Shown: piece by piece, positions 50,535 to 59,998 of the stretch
Layout of the letters: each line of letters begins with the position of its first letter
How positions within the stretch are numbered: the first letter of the stretch is position 1
NCBI GenBank assembly: GCA_004377185.1
Contig: SOIM01000050.1
Coordinates: forward strand, 1-64,000
Direction of reading: 5' to 3'
Source: Methanomassiliicoccales archaeon
GTDB lineage: Archaea > Thermoplasmatota > Thermoplasmata > RBG-16-68-12 > SOIM01
Length of the DNA: 64,000 nucleotides
Translations under genes and position numbers: made by a program
Notes under the pieces: generated by a model
What the model was told of the DNA's origin: nothing
Databases searched by the model: none
Seen by the model: the letters and a program-made list of their open reading frames with translations, nothing else

Positions 50535-52397
50535 TTGGATCGTCAGGTGATCAAAGTGCTGTCCGGGATTGTAGGAATGGTTCACGAGAGAGCGGATTTC
50601 ATCGCAACCAAACTGGTTGACGATGCCTTTGAGTCGCTCCATAGCAGTACCGATATTCGCACCCTTTCCTATTCCGTGCAAGGCTCGGATGATCTCACCG
50701 GAGCCAAAACGTACTCTGTCAGACTGCACGATGAGGGATCTAACCTTACTCATCGTTTCATTCACATGCCATATCTTGTTGGACAGAATGCGAACCCGAT
50801 TGAGGACACTCTTGTTGCATGCGGTTGTGTCGCATTACTGAAAAACAAATATCCAAATGACTACGTTATCTGCACGCTGTTCATGCCTGAAGCACCGGAT
50901 GAAAGTGATGTCACACTCTCAATTCTGAGACTTGTGAGAATGCTGGCAGATTTCACATTGGACATGCCACATCCAAATAGATTAGATATTACTGACAAGA
51001 TGCTTGGAATGTCGGACTACTGGGATTATGCGGATTCTCTTGCTTCCAACATCGAAGATTGGTATCTTGGTGAACCGGTTCTTCCTAAGGATATTTTAGC
51101 TGAGGACACGACTAGGTATACTCCCGTTCTCGAGGATTCTGGGCTGGGAATACTCGAAGTCATTGGGGCCGTTCAGAAGATGAAAGAGAAGGATTCTCCG
51201 ATTGACAAGGGCCACAGGGACGTTCGCGACTTCCTTGATAACGAGATATACAAGGACACCCTCGAATGCACGTCTGAGGAAAGGCGTCAACTTGTTCAGG
51301 AAGCAACTGAGAATGTACCCAAGATTAGGCCTGGAGACAACCACTCTCAGATGGACATCGACGACAGGGTGTTATTCCAGTCTCTTATGGCTGCTGTCTG
51401 GAAGGGTGCTCCTGAGCCCAGCAACGTTCCAGAAACAGGATTGCCTGTCCCAGACTTCGAAACATCTTATGTTCGGATGTATGGCATACTATCAAAGGAC
51501 CATGATCAGTGTTTCCTCAAGGCCCTTGAGATTGCTGGTTATGAGGCTCTCTCGAGGGCAGTGGCTCACGAATCAGCAGATGAAGAGTGGGTTGAATTTC
51601 AGGTTCAGCCAACGAGGAATCTTCCGAAGAGCACTGTGATTGTCTGCGATACTTCAGTTCTATCAGAATCAAGATTCTTCTCCGAATACATCAACAACCT
51701 TGGCATGTACATCGTTCCAATTCCATCAGAGATGGAGTCAGAGTTGGCTTCAGTACTTGACAGAATCGGTAAGATGCGTGGAGCATCCACGTGGCGAATG
51801 AAAGCGGTTCTGGAGAAACACCAAGAGCTGGAGGGTCTGTGCGATCAGGCATACGAGCGGTTTTGTAGCGGAATGCACGAGCTTTCGAGACTTGAGAATC
51901 ATGAGGAGAGTTTGAACGAGGAAGACCTCAGGCGTCACGCAGTCAACGACCTGTGTGGCTCGCTTGAAGCAGAGCTTCGGAATACCCTTTCTGAACCGAT
52001 GATTGCTGATCTTCGTCGAAAAGGACCACAAAGAGAATTGACGATCTTAACAAAGGATGGCATTTCAGTCACGAAGAAGTTCTCAAAGGCTTTGCTGTGG
52101 GGCGGTGAGGTCCAGATCACACTAGGAGAGATTGTGCGGATGGTCAGGTACATGGATTGGGGAGACGTCTATCATGATTCGCTTGTTGACGCGTTTAGGT
52201 TTGTATTGGCTGGTATTCCTACTGATGTAACGAAACGCTTCACAGAGCTTTGCGATTCCGAAGGCCTTCTGGACGAATTGACGATCATTAGGAACAAGGC
52301 AGCTCACCCATTTGGCTCCGTTCCAGAGGATATGTTGGCCTTTGAGAACGATATCATTGAAGCGCTGAAAGCAGTCGTATTATTGCGGAAGTCCTGA
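50535..52397 (+). CDS. Large protein with HEPN-like C-terminus (PIN-like middle)
   Basis: A 620-residue protein, last of the operon, starting TTG 50535 or GTG 50547 (ATG 50577 is a later option); no strong ribosome site decides. The N-terminal 200 residues are unrecognised alpha/beta. A middle strand STVIVCDTSVLSESRFFSEY near 364-383 resembles the first Asp strand of a PIN-like nuclease. The C-terminus carries the helix LDELTIIRNKAAHPFG near 578-593 with RNKAAH (R-x4-H), the HEPN RNase motif, in a typical final-helix context. It may be an RNA-cutting effector or sensor next to the DNA nuclease subunits. Confidence 0.58.
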   Translation: MDRQVIKVLSGIVGMVHERADFIATKLVDDAFESLHSSTDIRTLSYSVQGSDDLTGAKTYSVRLHDEGSNLTHRFIHMPYLVGQNANPIEDTLVACGCVALLKNKYPNDYVICTLFMPEAPDESDVTLSILRLVRMLADFTLDMPHPNRLDITDKMLGMSDYWDYADSLASNIEDWYLGEPVLPKDILAEDTTRYTPVLEDSGLGILEVIGAVQKMKEKDSPIDKGHRDVRDFLDNEIYKDTLECTSEERRQLVQEATENVPKIRPGDNHSQMDIDDRVLFQSLMAAVWKGAPEPSNVPETGLPVPDFETSYVRMYGILSKDHDQCFLKALEIAGYEALSRAVAHESADEEWVEFQVQPTRNLPKSTVIVCDTSVLSESRFFSEYINNLGMYIVPIPSEMESELASVLDRIGKMRGASTWRMKAVLEKHQELEGLCDQAYERFCSGMHELSRLENHEESLNEEDLRRHAVNDLCGSLEAELRNTLSEPMIADLRRKGPQRELTILTKDGISVTKKFSKALLWGGEVQITLGEIVRMVRYMDWGDVYHDSLVDAFRFVLAGIPTDVTKRFTELCDSEGLLDELTIIRNKAAHPFGSVPEDMLAFENDIIEALKAVVLLRKS

Positions 52398-52479
52398 AGG
52401 CCTCTTTGTGCTCCTTCACTGAGTCCTAGCCAATATTCAAGTATCAAGATATCCTAACCGGCCCAAGTCGAGGGATTTC

Positions 52480-53547
52480 ATGACCAATCAGAAACTTGGT
52501 GCACTATTCGTCGATTTCGAGAATATATACTACTCACTAATCAATGAATTCAATCTGCAACCATCCGATGCTCAAGCAATAGCAGTAAGAATCATTGGCT
52601 CAACTCTTACTCATATGCGGGAATTCCTGGAGATTTCACCAATCATTCGCCAGGCTGTTGCAGACTGGAGTACCCTTCCAGATGTCCCAAACGAATTATA
52701 TGTGATGGGTGTGAGGGCCGATCATGTGAAGGCCTTGAAAGGTAAGAACAGCGCAGATATCGAGCTTTCCCTTTGCCTTCAAGAGGCAATGTTGACAAGA
52801 ACCGATATTGACGTGTTTGCTGTTGTGGCAGGAGACAGGGACTACCTCCCAATCGCCCAGCGAGCTCAGATGGCCGCCAAGAGAATACTGTTCTACTCCT
52901 TCGAGAGGTGTCTATCTGGCGACATCAAGGAGCTCGTTGGCGAAGAAGACTGCTGGTACTTAGACCCGGAAAATGCTTCGATAGTTTTCGAGGAGGTCCC
53001 TGTTACCAGAACACCGGAGAAGGAGGTCTGTGAAGAGGAGATCGAGAAGGAAATGGAAGAAGGGGAGATTGAGGACGAAGATTCCAAGATTCTTGGTCTG
53101 GTTCCAGATGGTGGCATCACGATGGAATCCCTCGCAAAGAAGTTGGGGTTCGGTAGAAGGAAGGTTCTCAAAGAAGTCAAGAAATTAGCTGGAAAAGGGG
53201 CCGTTTATACTGAGAAATCTGGTAGATGGACGAAAGTGAAGATTCTGGTTGAGCTTGACGAGAATCAAGAAAGAGCTCTTGAGGCAACAATCGACGCGGA
53301 AAAAGAATACGGCCCGAAATATGGAGATGTGAAGATAAGCGGTTTTCTGGTTGACAAACTAGCTGATGCCTTGCCGAGCTTGAGTCATCTCGAAAGAAAA
53401 GAGGTCTTCCGGTCTCTTCAAGAAAACGAATTGGTGGAGGTTCGACAACGACACGATTCTTACGGCGTCCCCTTTGGCGCTTTCAAGCTGAATGGAAATC
53501 ATCCAATCGTCAAGCGCAAGATGGAAGAGATGGATAAAGCAGAATGA
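52480..53547 (+). CDS. NYN-domain ribonuclease with winged-helix domains
   Basis: A 355-residue protein starting ATG 52480 after CGAGGGA. Residues 1-165 are a NYN (PIN-like, LabA/DUF88) domain: GALFVDFENIYYSLI near 7-21, SADIELSLCLQEAM near 92-105, and VFAVVAGDRDYLPIAQRAQ near 112-130 with the catalytic acids. A Glu-rich linker (about 180-205) leads to two winged-helix-like parts (GITMESLAKKLGFGRRKVLK; SHLERKEVFRSLQENELVEV), which resemble OST-HTH or LOTUS-type RNA-binding domains. It follows the 48 kb operon by 82 nt on the same strand and may be an RNA-cutting member, or a separate gene. Confidence 0.78.
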   Translation: MTNQKLGALFVDFENIYYSLINEFNLQPSDAQAIAVRIIGSTLTHMREFLEISPIIRQAVADWSTLPDVPNELYVMGVRADHVKALKGKNSADIELSLCLQEAMLTRTDIDVFAVVAGDRDYLPIAQRAQMAAKRILFYSFERCLSGDIKELVGEEDCWYLDPENASIVFEEVPVTRTPEKEVCEEEIEKEMEEGEIEDEDSKILGLVPDGGITMESLAKKLGFGRRKVLKEVKKLAGKGAVYTEKSGRWTKVKILVELDENQERALEATIDAEKEYGPKYGDVKISGFLVDKLADALPSLSHLERKEVFRSLQENELVEVRQRHDSYGVPFGAFKLNGNHPIVKRKMEEMDKAE

Positions 53548-53574
53548 GGTGTGGCAGAATCCGCACAATTCGAC

Positions 53575-54945
53575 CTACCCGTTGCGCTGACTCATAACCT
53601 TCGAAACCGTCCAGGGCACTCTCAATCCACCAATCACGGACCCCTTCAACCTATCCACTATGGTGCCCTGAACCTTCTCCTGAAAACGAGAAACATCCTT
53701 CCAGGACTTGTATTTCCCGGGCACAGGCGCCTTAATAGCGCACATCGACTCGCTTCTCTCCCTCCCCGGCATCTTCTGACAATGCTTCCTCAGCGTGTTG
53801 AACGCGATATCATCAAGAATCTTCTCCAAGAAACCCTCCTCCTCACCATAAGGGAACAACACCTCGCAGGACCACTTCCTCCCTTTGGGGTTGCATACGA
53901 CCGCGATCGGAAGGCTCTTGAGCTCTCTGAATTCCAACACCAGCTCCTTGACCTTCTCCACACGCGCCATCTCTTCCAAATAGTAAGAGGCTGTCTCGGC
54001 TTTCTCTGTCCGTACCTTGAACTTCTCCCTCTCAGTCTCAAACTTCGTAATGATGTTCTGATTCCTCCCCTCGTCTATTTCCTTCATGAGTATGTCTACA
54101 ACAGTCGGAGGAGCCTTGATCTTCCCGGAGTTCACGTCCTCAAGAAACTCCATCTCCTCCAGAGCCTTGTTGTAGGAGTCTATATTCTTTTTGTGGTGCT
54201 CGGTCTCCTCCCATCGGATTCCTCCTGCCAGAGACGATATGTCCTCTACATTTGCCGATTCCAGCCCCAGTTTGCGGGAAGCCTCTTTGAGTATTGATTC
54301 TTCTGACATCGAGAGCAGGTCCACAAGTTCGTGTGGCTCCACATCACCTACAGACTCCTCGATCCGATTCTCGATTTTCTGCGCTGTCACCATCCAGTCG
54401 CCGACCCAGTCCGAACATGCTTTGCTCGGGTCCCTGACCTTTCCCTCCGCCAGTTCATCAACCATCTTGGAGACCGCTTCGTAAGATTTCTGGAGGTCGG
54501 AGTATTTCCTCTCGTCCTCTCTCCTCAGGTTTGCGAGGGTTTCCTTCTCCCTCGTCAGTTTCTTTATTTCTTCTTCAAGCCTTTCGATGAGCTGTCTGGT
54601 TCTCCTTTCCTTCTTCTGGAATTCCTTTTGAGTGGTCTCCATCCAGTGTCTGTACTTCTTTTCAGTGGATTCGTCTGGCTTTGGTTCCTTCTCTCTTTCA
54701 TGGATCTCATCAATGTCAAAGCCGACGCCTTTGAAGGCAACCTTGGTGGATTGAATCTTCCTTAGATTCTCCTCGATGAATTCCCTATCAACGTTCTGGA
54801 CCTTGATCGTTCTTCTCTGCTTGTTTGCAGTGAGTCTGGCGTTCGGATACTTCCTGGAGTGTCTAATCGCTGACTGCAAAGCACCTTTGAATCCATGGAC
54901 TGAGTCTATCGCATCCTTTCCATTCAGATGTACTTCGAATTTCAT
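53575..54945 (-). CDS. Long coiled-coil protein, unknown
   Basis: A 456-residue protein from ATG 54945, chosen because a GAGGGAGGGA site sits just before it; the frame is open to 55230. The first 80 residues form a small basic alpha/beta domain (MKFEVHLNGKDAIDSVHGFK, LTANKQRRTIKVQNVDREFI). Residues 100-190 are a strong coiled coil (RRTRQLIERLEEEIKKLTRE), and the rest is helical with a final alpha/beta part (KSLPIAVVCNPKGRKWSCEV). No catalytic motif is seen. It is divergent from the radical SAM gene at 55088 and convergent with the NYN gene, so it stands alone. Confidence 0.55.
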   Translation of the reverse strand: MKFEVHLNGKDAIDSVHGFKGALQSAIRHSRKYPNARLTANKQRRTIKVQNVDREFIEENLRKIQSTKVAFKGVGFDIDEIHEREKEPKPDESTEKKYRHWMETTQKEFQKKERRTRQLIERLEEEIKKLTREKETLANLRREDERKYSDLQKSYEAVSKMVDELAEGKVRDPSKACSDWVGDWMVTAQKIENRIEESVGDVEPHELVDLLSMSEESILKEASRKLGLESANVEDISSLAGGIRWEETEHHKKNIDSYNKALEEMEFLEDVNSGKIKAPPTVVDILMKEIDEGRNQNIITKFETEREKFKVRTEKAETASYYLEEMARVEKVKELVLEFRELKSLPIAVVCNPKGRKWSCEVLFPYGEEEGFLEKILDDIAFNTLRKHCQKMPGRERSESMCAIKAPVPGKYKSWKDVSRFQEKVQGTIVDRLKGSVIGGLRVPWTVSKVMSQRNG

Positions 54946-55087
54946 TTCCCTCCCTCTCCCTCGTGTGAATGGAATCGGGAAGCGGGTATAATACGTTTTC
55001 TGAATAGATTCCATACTGTTAGATTCTTCTTGCAACTGTTTCTCATAATCAAAGTACCCCAGAATACGAAAAGGCTTTAGAACGAGG

Positions 55088-56116
55088 ATGAAGTTACTTC
55101 TCGAAATCGACACAAGGGTGACTATCCTGAGTGGTACATTCTGTCCACACCTCTGGAATGGGTTCTTCGTTATCAACAACGGCGATGTATACAGTTGTTG
55201 CCTTGGCAAACCAATAAGAATTGGGAACATACATCAATCGAAGTTGAGCGAATTGGCGAATGTTCCCTCAGTCGTGGAACATCGCAGGAAATCTCTCGAA
55301 GGTTCCCTTGAGTGTTACACTGAGTGCAACTTCGTCAAAAGGGACATCCCGATTGAAAAGATTCCAGACAACACCGAGGTTGACTATTCTGGACTGAAAC
55401 GCCTGGATCTGAAATTCGGTGAGGCCTGCAACCTATCTTGCGTTATGTGCAGACAAGCCAGCAGAGTGCCTGCGGATAGGAATGTTCTTGATCCGAGAAT
55501 TCTCGTCAATAGAATCGACGTTGCCCCTTTCCATGACATTATTCTCCAAGGGGGAGAGCCACTCTACATCGCCGAATGCCTGCAATATATGGACTACTTG
55601 GAGAGAATGGGGAAGAAGTATACCATCCTGACTAATGGACTTCTTATTGATCGAGAAATGGCTGAGAGGCTATCAATCCATGCCAATAGAGTGATAGTCT
55701 CACTCAATGCTGCCACTGAAGAGACTCATGAGATTGTCAATCGGGGCTCCAGCTTTGAAAGGGTTCTTCAGAACATTGAATCTCTCCAGGAAGCGAGGAA
55801 GAGGAGCAGGACAGGGATGAAGATTATCGGCAGGATGACAATAACCGTCCAGTCAATTCGCGAGATTCCCATGTTCATTGCCAGATATCCAGAGTTTGGG
55901 GTGGACTACATAAACTTCGGATATGACAAGGCGACAGTTCCTCCGATCCTTTCCAATGACCCATCTCTGCGGCGCGAGCTTAGAGATGAAACAACTGAAG
56001 CACTGCTACTTTCAAATCTGGAAGAGATTGACACTTTGAGATTAATCTACCTTGGCCTCGCTGACCCGGACACGTTCAAATCGAGTTTCTTCTCTTTGTT
56101 TCATGAGAGCGTGTGA
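55088..56116 (+). CDS. Radical SAM protein with N-terminal Cys-rich segment
   Basis: A 342-residue radical SAM enzyme. The [4Fe-4S] motif is CNLSCVMC at residues 114-121, followed by the SAM-binding ILQGGEPLY. Ahead of it, residues 15-80 hold FCPHLWNGFFVINNGDVYSC (Cys19, Cys37, Cys38) and a Cys pair at 76 and 80, which look like a SPASM-type auxiliary cluster domain placed N-terminally. Its paralogue at 60734 has the same layout. SPASM enzymes modify peptides or sugars. It is on the plus strand followed by a glycosyltransferase 2 gene; substrate unknown. Confidence 0.78.
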   Translation: MKLLLEIDTRVTILSGTFCPHLWNGFFVINNGDVYSCCLGKPIRIGNIHQSKLSELANVPSVVEHRRKSLEGSLECYTECNFVKRDIPIEKIPDNTEVDYSGLKRLDLKFGEACNLSCVMCRQASRVPADRNVLDPRILVNRIDVAPFHDIILQGGEPLYIAECLQYMDYLERMGKKYTILTNGLLIDREMAERLSIHANRVIVSLNAATEETHEIVNRGSSFERVLQNIESLQEARKRSRTGMKIIGRMTITVQSIREIPMFIARYPEFGVDYINFGYDKATVPPILSNDPSLRRELRDETTEALLLSNLEEIDTLRLIYLGLADPDTFKSSFFSLFHESV

Positions 56117-56262
56117 ACGACACTTCAGGTCGGCTTGTTTCACGCATGTCAGTAGGAGAAAGGCTAGCTGGTCAGGAAACATCCATTCAGATCAACAATG
56201 GGTCCATATCTGAGGAAGTGGTCAGTGGCTCTTTTCAATTCTGTATGACCTAATCTTTTTAT

Positions 56263-56282
56263 GGCCGTCCGCAAATACGGCC
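56263..56282. promoter_or_regulatory. Inverted repeat at the predicted start of the glycosyltransferase transcript
   Basis: GGCCGT (56263-56268) and ACGGCC (56277-56282) form a perfect 6-base inverted repeat with an 8-base spacer. A TATA-like tctttttat ends just before it (about 56254-56262), so the repeat overlaps the predicted transcription start of the gene at 56374. It may be an operator or a leader hairpin. Confidence 0.4.
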
Positions 56283-56373
56283 AATCAAGCGGACCTAGCA
56301 ATACCATGGGGAAGACTACGGTGGAAATCCGCGCCTGAGATGATATAGATCGCAATGGCGGGATGATTGGACC

Positions 56374-57183
56374 ATGGATATCTCTATAGCAATAAGGTGT
56401 AGCAACGATGAGCGCATCTTCGAGTGCATCAGAACGATAGACGAGGATGTAGAGATAATCGCTTCGATGACCGAGAATCAAGACCTTCAGGAGAGACTCG
56501 AGAAAAATGGGATAACGTGTGCCTTATGTCCCAAAGGGAACCTCTCCCTGACATCCAATATAGGCTTTGAGGCTTCCTCCAATGATAGGGTCATAATTAC
56601 AGACTCTGACACAACTTTTGAGCCAGGGTGCATTGCTAAGCTCAATCGAGCCCTCAACACTCACAAAGTGGCAAGAGCAGGTATCAAGTTCTTGATGGAC
56701 CCTGGAATAGCGTTTTCCAGATTGGTTTCAGAAGCCAGAGACTATGTTAACTCTCTTCCTCTTGTATTCACGCCTGGCATTGCAGTAAGGAAGGATTTGC
56801 TGCCAGAAATCGGAGGTTCTCTCTTTAATGATCCTGTTCCTTGGGCAGTGGATGCCGATTTGAGCTACAGAATAAGAGCCGCAGGCGTTCCAGTTGCGTT
56901 TCTGAAGGACGCCCACATATGTCATGTGCCGGTTGCGCTCAAGCATGATTTGAGAGCCGCCTTCCGTATCGGGGTGGGGTGTCGGGTGAGTGCTGAACAT
57001 CTCTCATCGGGTGATAGAAGTCTCATTCGTCTATTGAAGAGAGAACTCAAGGGCGTGAATGTGAAAGACCTCCCTGATGTCCTAGAGAAGAAAGGGCTTG
57101 GTGTGACTCTGTATCAAGTTCTCTGGGATAGACTGTACTACCTGGGCTATCACTACCAGAGATTCTTCAGAATATACGAATAG
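56374..57183 (+). CDS. Glycosyltransferase family 2
   Basis: A 269-residue GT-A fold sugar transferase. It begins MDISIAIRCSNDERIFECIR, has SNIGFEASSNDRVIITDSDT near 66-85 with the Asp-x-Asp metal site, then PGIAVRKDLLPEIGG and PWAVDADLSYRIRAAG, the acceptor-binding helix with catalytic Asp. It is on the plus strand alongside the radical SAM gene at 55088, mirroring the glycosyltransferase and radical SAM pair of the minus-strand operon. It has no membrane helix, so it acts in the cytoplasm. Donor and acceptor are unknown. Confidence 0.8.
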   Translation: MDISIAIRCSNDERIFECIRTIDEDVEIIASMTENQDLQERLEKNGITCALCPKGNLSLTSNIGFEASSNDRVIITDSDTTFEPGCIAKLNRALNTHKVARAGIKFLMDPGIAFSRLVSEARDYVNSLPLVFTPGIAVRKDLLPEIGGSLFNDPVPWAVDADLSYRIRAAGVPVAFLKDAHICHVPVALKHDLRAAFRIGVGCRVSAEHLSSGDRSLIRLLKRELKGVNVKDLPDVLEKKGLGVTLYQVLWDRLYYLGYHYQRFFRIYE

Positions 57184-57213
57184 ACTGCCGGAAATGGTGT
57201 GGAAGAACCACTC

Positions 57214-58176
57214 TCACTCGTAAATAACGCCTGGAACCTTGTCCCAATCCCACCCAAACGGTTGCTGATATCTGATGGGGCACATCATACACATCTCCGG
57301 AGGAGAGTCCGAGTTGACCAGCTCTCTCACATTGTTCCATTGATCCTTTGTGTCTATCGGGTACAACGACTCGGAATCCCAACAACATGGAAGGATTGTA
57401 CCATCTGATGTAATGACGAACGAGTTCTCCAGCACTGGGCATGTGGAAATCCTCTTTCCTCTCATCTTGAAGTTTCCATCAATGATTTCATAGCGCTCGC
57501 CGGGATAATCCATGTAGAGATGTTCGTGTGCAGCTCTGATCAGTGTTTCGTCATCTCTCTTGACCTTGAGCATGGCCGTCTTCGTCTTGATCTTCTGGAC
57601 ACCCCGTCGGTAGTAGAACTCCCCCAGCTTGGGAATCTCATCAAATGTGTGTTTGAGTATCACAGTCTGGACGGTAATCTGAATGTCGGAATCGTGGCAG
57701 TCCTTGGCCTTGATGACTGTATCTAGGTTATTCAACACTCTGTCGAGTTTCCCGCCGCGCCTGTACTTCTCATAACTCTCTTGCGTGATACCATCTATTG
57801 CGAAAACTATTTCTGTGATTCCGCTGACGACAATGGCTTTGGCCAACTCATCCGTCATGTGATTTCCATTTGTACAAATGGAACAATCCGTGAACCCTTC
57901 CCTGACCCGCCCCAAAATGGATATGATTTGCCTGTGAAGTAGTGGATCTCCGTAGTTCCACAGCTTGATTCTGGGATCTAAGCGTTCCATTTCTTTGACC
58001 ACTGAGCCGAAGTATTCAATGTCCATGTCTTGAGATTTCCTGACCACCTCATTTCTGCCCTTTGGGCAAAGAGGGCAAGATAGGTTACACCGGCTCGAGA
58101 TCTCGATTTGAACATATTCTGGATCAATTGGAAACATGCTTCTTACCTTTGACTTCGTCAAGTCTCTTTCTAGCAT
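57214..58176 (-). CDS. Radical SAM/SPASM protein, last gene of the minus-strand cluster
   Basis: A 320-residue enzyme with CNLSCPLC at residues 30-37 as the [4Fe-4S] site, then IKLWNYGDPLLH, and a C-terminal SPASM domain: STCPVLENSFVITSDGTILP, then CCWDS, ending in MCMMCPI. This is the organisation of peptide- or sugar-modifying SPASM enzymes, and of AhbD/PqqE-like proteins. Its start overlaps the preceding gene by 53 nt, so it is firmly in the five-gene operon. Confidence 0.8.
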   Translation of the reverse strand: MLERDLTKSKVRSMFPIDPEYVQIEISSRCNLSCPLCPKGRNEVVRKSQDMDIEYFGSVVKEMERLDPRIKLWNYGDPLLHRQIISILGRVREGFTDCSICTNGNHMTDELAKAIVVSGITEIVFAIDGITQESYEKYRRGGKLDRVLNNLDTVIKAKDCHDSDIQITVQTVILKHTFDEIPKLGEFYYRRGVQKIKTKTAMLKVKRDDETLIRAAHEHLYMDYPGERYEIIDGNFKMRGKRISTCPVLENSFVITSDGTILPCCWDSESLYPIDTKDQWNNVRELVNSDSPPEMCMMCPIRYQQPFGWDWDKVPGVIYE

Positions 58177-59998
58177 CGTCCAGTTCCTTGATCAATGGCT
58201 GATTCTTCAGAGTAGTCTTCTCTGAGATAAGTGGCGATTTCTGAAAATGCACTATCTCATCCACGCGCCGGGGATTGATTACATCCCCCCTTTCCTGTAA
58301 CATCTCATCAATGAACTTCACTACTCCTGGTTTGGAAAGCGTATCGTGGAAGGCCATCGAACCTCCATTCGCAAGCCTTGGCCACCAGGCTTCAAAGTCT
58401 GTTTTGACATCATCATATTCGTGAGAACCATCGATGAAGATGAAGGATATCTCGTCATCAATCATCTTGCTTGCAGACAAAGAGTCACTCACCACGGGGC
58501 TGACTACGTGACTCATGTTGTACCGCTTCAGGTTCCCAAGGAATTCGTCCAGTGTATCTATTGGTTCTGAGCTTCTAGCTCTCTGTTCTTCTGATCCAGT
58601 ATGATGATCAACTGCGTACACTCGACATTTCTGCCCCTGGATCGATCCATATGAGAGATACAGTGTCGACTTCCCCATCCATGAGCCAATCTCGACTATG
58701 TTGCCCGATTCGATGCTCATTGCAGTTGTGAAGAGGAACTCTCCCTCGCTCGGTGTGAGCCAGCCATTAATCTCATCTGATAGTCTATGGATGCCATCAA
58801 TGCTCAGATCCTCAGGTCTGGAATATCTGCTCTCTTGAAGGTCCTTCCGCTTCTGCAGCTCAAGCAATTCAATCCTCCTTTCCCTGGCCACCTTTGGATC
58901 GACCTTGTCCGGCAATCTGTGTGAATCGGTGCCTTTATGGTCACTGTAGAGAAAAACCATCATGAAATCAAGGTCCAGAGAGTTCACTAGATCCTTCGTC
59001 ATTTCGAAGTCCTTGAGGGTTTCTCCAGGAAATCCTACAACGAAGTGGGACCCAATCCTGAGCTTGGGGTTTCGGTGTCTGATCTTGCCAATTGCCTCCG
59101 AGACCATCTCTCTAGTGTATGGTCTTCTCATCTTTCTCAGAATATCTCCACTGCCCGACTGAATTGGAGTGCATATGAACATCTTGTTGTAGTTGTCGAA
59201 GTTGCTCAGTAGAACCTCGGCCAGTTCGTCAGCATATTTTATTATCCATTGTATATTAAACTCTTGGATGTATATGTCGATTCCCTTGTATGATGTGAGC
59301 AGCCGCACTAGGTCTACCACACTTCGAGCAATGTCCTGTCCATAAGCTCCGACATCTCCTCCCGTTATGAAGAAAGCATCCTGCGAATTCTCCAGTCCTT
59401 CCTCAACTTCCGCCCTGACATCGTCGAAGGGCTTGCTCTGCAGGCTTTTCGTTGCCTTCTTTGCAACACAGAAGCTACAGTTGCTCAGGCATCCCCACGA
59501 AACACGGATTTTGTAGCTGTTCTTTGACCGAACGTAATCTTCGAAGACCACTGACCTATAGTCTCGGTCCGGAACTGGGTAGGACCTGTTGTCAAAATAC
59601 GACAAGTTCTGCTCGGGGATTTCATCCAGTTTGACCTTCCCGTGAATGATTTGATCAATGGCACTCATGTCTCTCGGGCCCACATGGTAATCAATGCCCT
59701 GCTTACTCAAGAATCCTGGATCTATCTCCGGCAAGCATCCAGCCAGAATGAAGATTGCATCATCTCTCTTGGCGTTCATAAGTGAGATCACCCTATTCTT
59801 GGACAACTCGTCAAACTCGTTGTCAAAAGCACAGGAGACGAATATCACGACATCCGCAGTTCTCAGATCCTTTTCACCTGTCACTTGTGTGTGTCCGTTG
59901 ACTTCCATGTATCTCAGAATGCGTTCAGCGTCCAGCTTTCTCTTCTCACATCCAAGTAGGTCTATGAAGAATCTCAGGGATTTCTGCTTCACAGCCAT
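58124..59998 (-). CDS. MiaB-like methylthiotransferase fused to a SAM methyltransferase
   Basis: A 624-residue fusion. The N-terminal part has the methylthiotransferase domain with all three conserved Cys (C17 in LLGCEKRK, C56 in VSCAFDN, C88 in AGCLPE) and a radical SAM CLSNCSFC at 170-177, like MiaB and RimO. There is no clear TRAM domain. From about residue 415 a class I methyltransferase follows: IVEIGSWMGKSTLYLSYG near 433-450, the acidic AVDHHTGSE, and FIFIDGSHEYDDVKTDF. Such joining is unusual. It may install and then methylate a group on a peptide or small molecule rather than tRNA or S12. It abuts the kinase-like gene at its start. Confidence 0.78.
   Translation of the reverse strand: MAVKQKSLRFFIDLLGCEKRKLDAERILRYMEVNGHTQVTGEKDLRTADVVIFVSCAFDNEFDELSKNRVISLMNAKRDDAIFILAGCLPEIDPGFLSKQGIDYHVGPRDMSAIDQIIHGKVKLDEIPEQNLSYFDNRSYPVPDRDYRSVVFEDYVRSKNSYKIRVSWGCLSNCSFCVAKKATKSLQSKPFDDVRAEVEEGLENSQDAFFITGGDVGAYGQDIARSVVDLVRLLTSYKGIDIYIQEFNIQWIIKYADELAEVLLSNFDNYNKMFICTPIQSGSGDILRKMRRPYTREMVSEAIGKIRHRNPKLRIGSHFVVGFPGETLKDFEMTKDLVNSLDLDFMMVFLYSDHKGTDSHRLPDKVDPKVARERRIELLELQKRKDLQESRYSRPEDLSIDGIHRLSDEINGWLTPSEGEFLFTTAMSIESGNIVEIGSWMGKSTLYLSYGSIQGQKCRVYAVDHHTGSEEQRARSSEPIDTLDEFLGNLKRYNMSHVVSPVVSDSLSASKMIDDEISFIFIDGSHEYDDVKTDFEAWWPRLANGGSMAFHDTLSKPGVVKFIDEMLQERGDVINPRRVDEIVHFQKSPLISEKTTLKNQPLIKELDDARKRLDEVKGKKHVSN

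Noticed and set aside
53551-54765. Long plus-strand frames opposite the coiled-coil gene
   Set aside because: They are leucine/serine-rich mirror frames of a charged coiled-coil gene with a good start site; no domain is visible.
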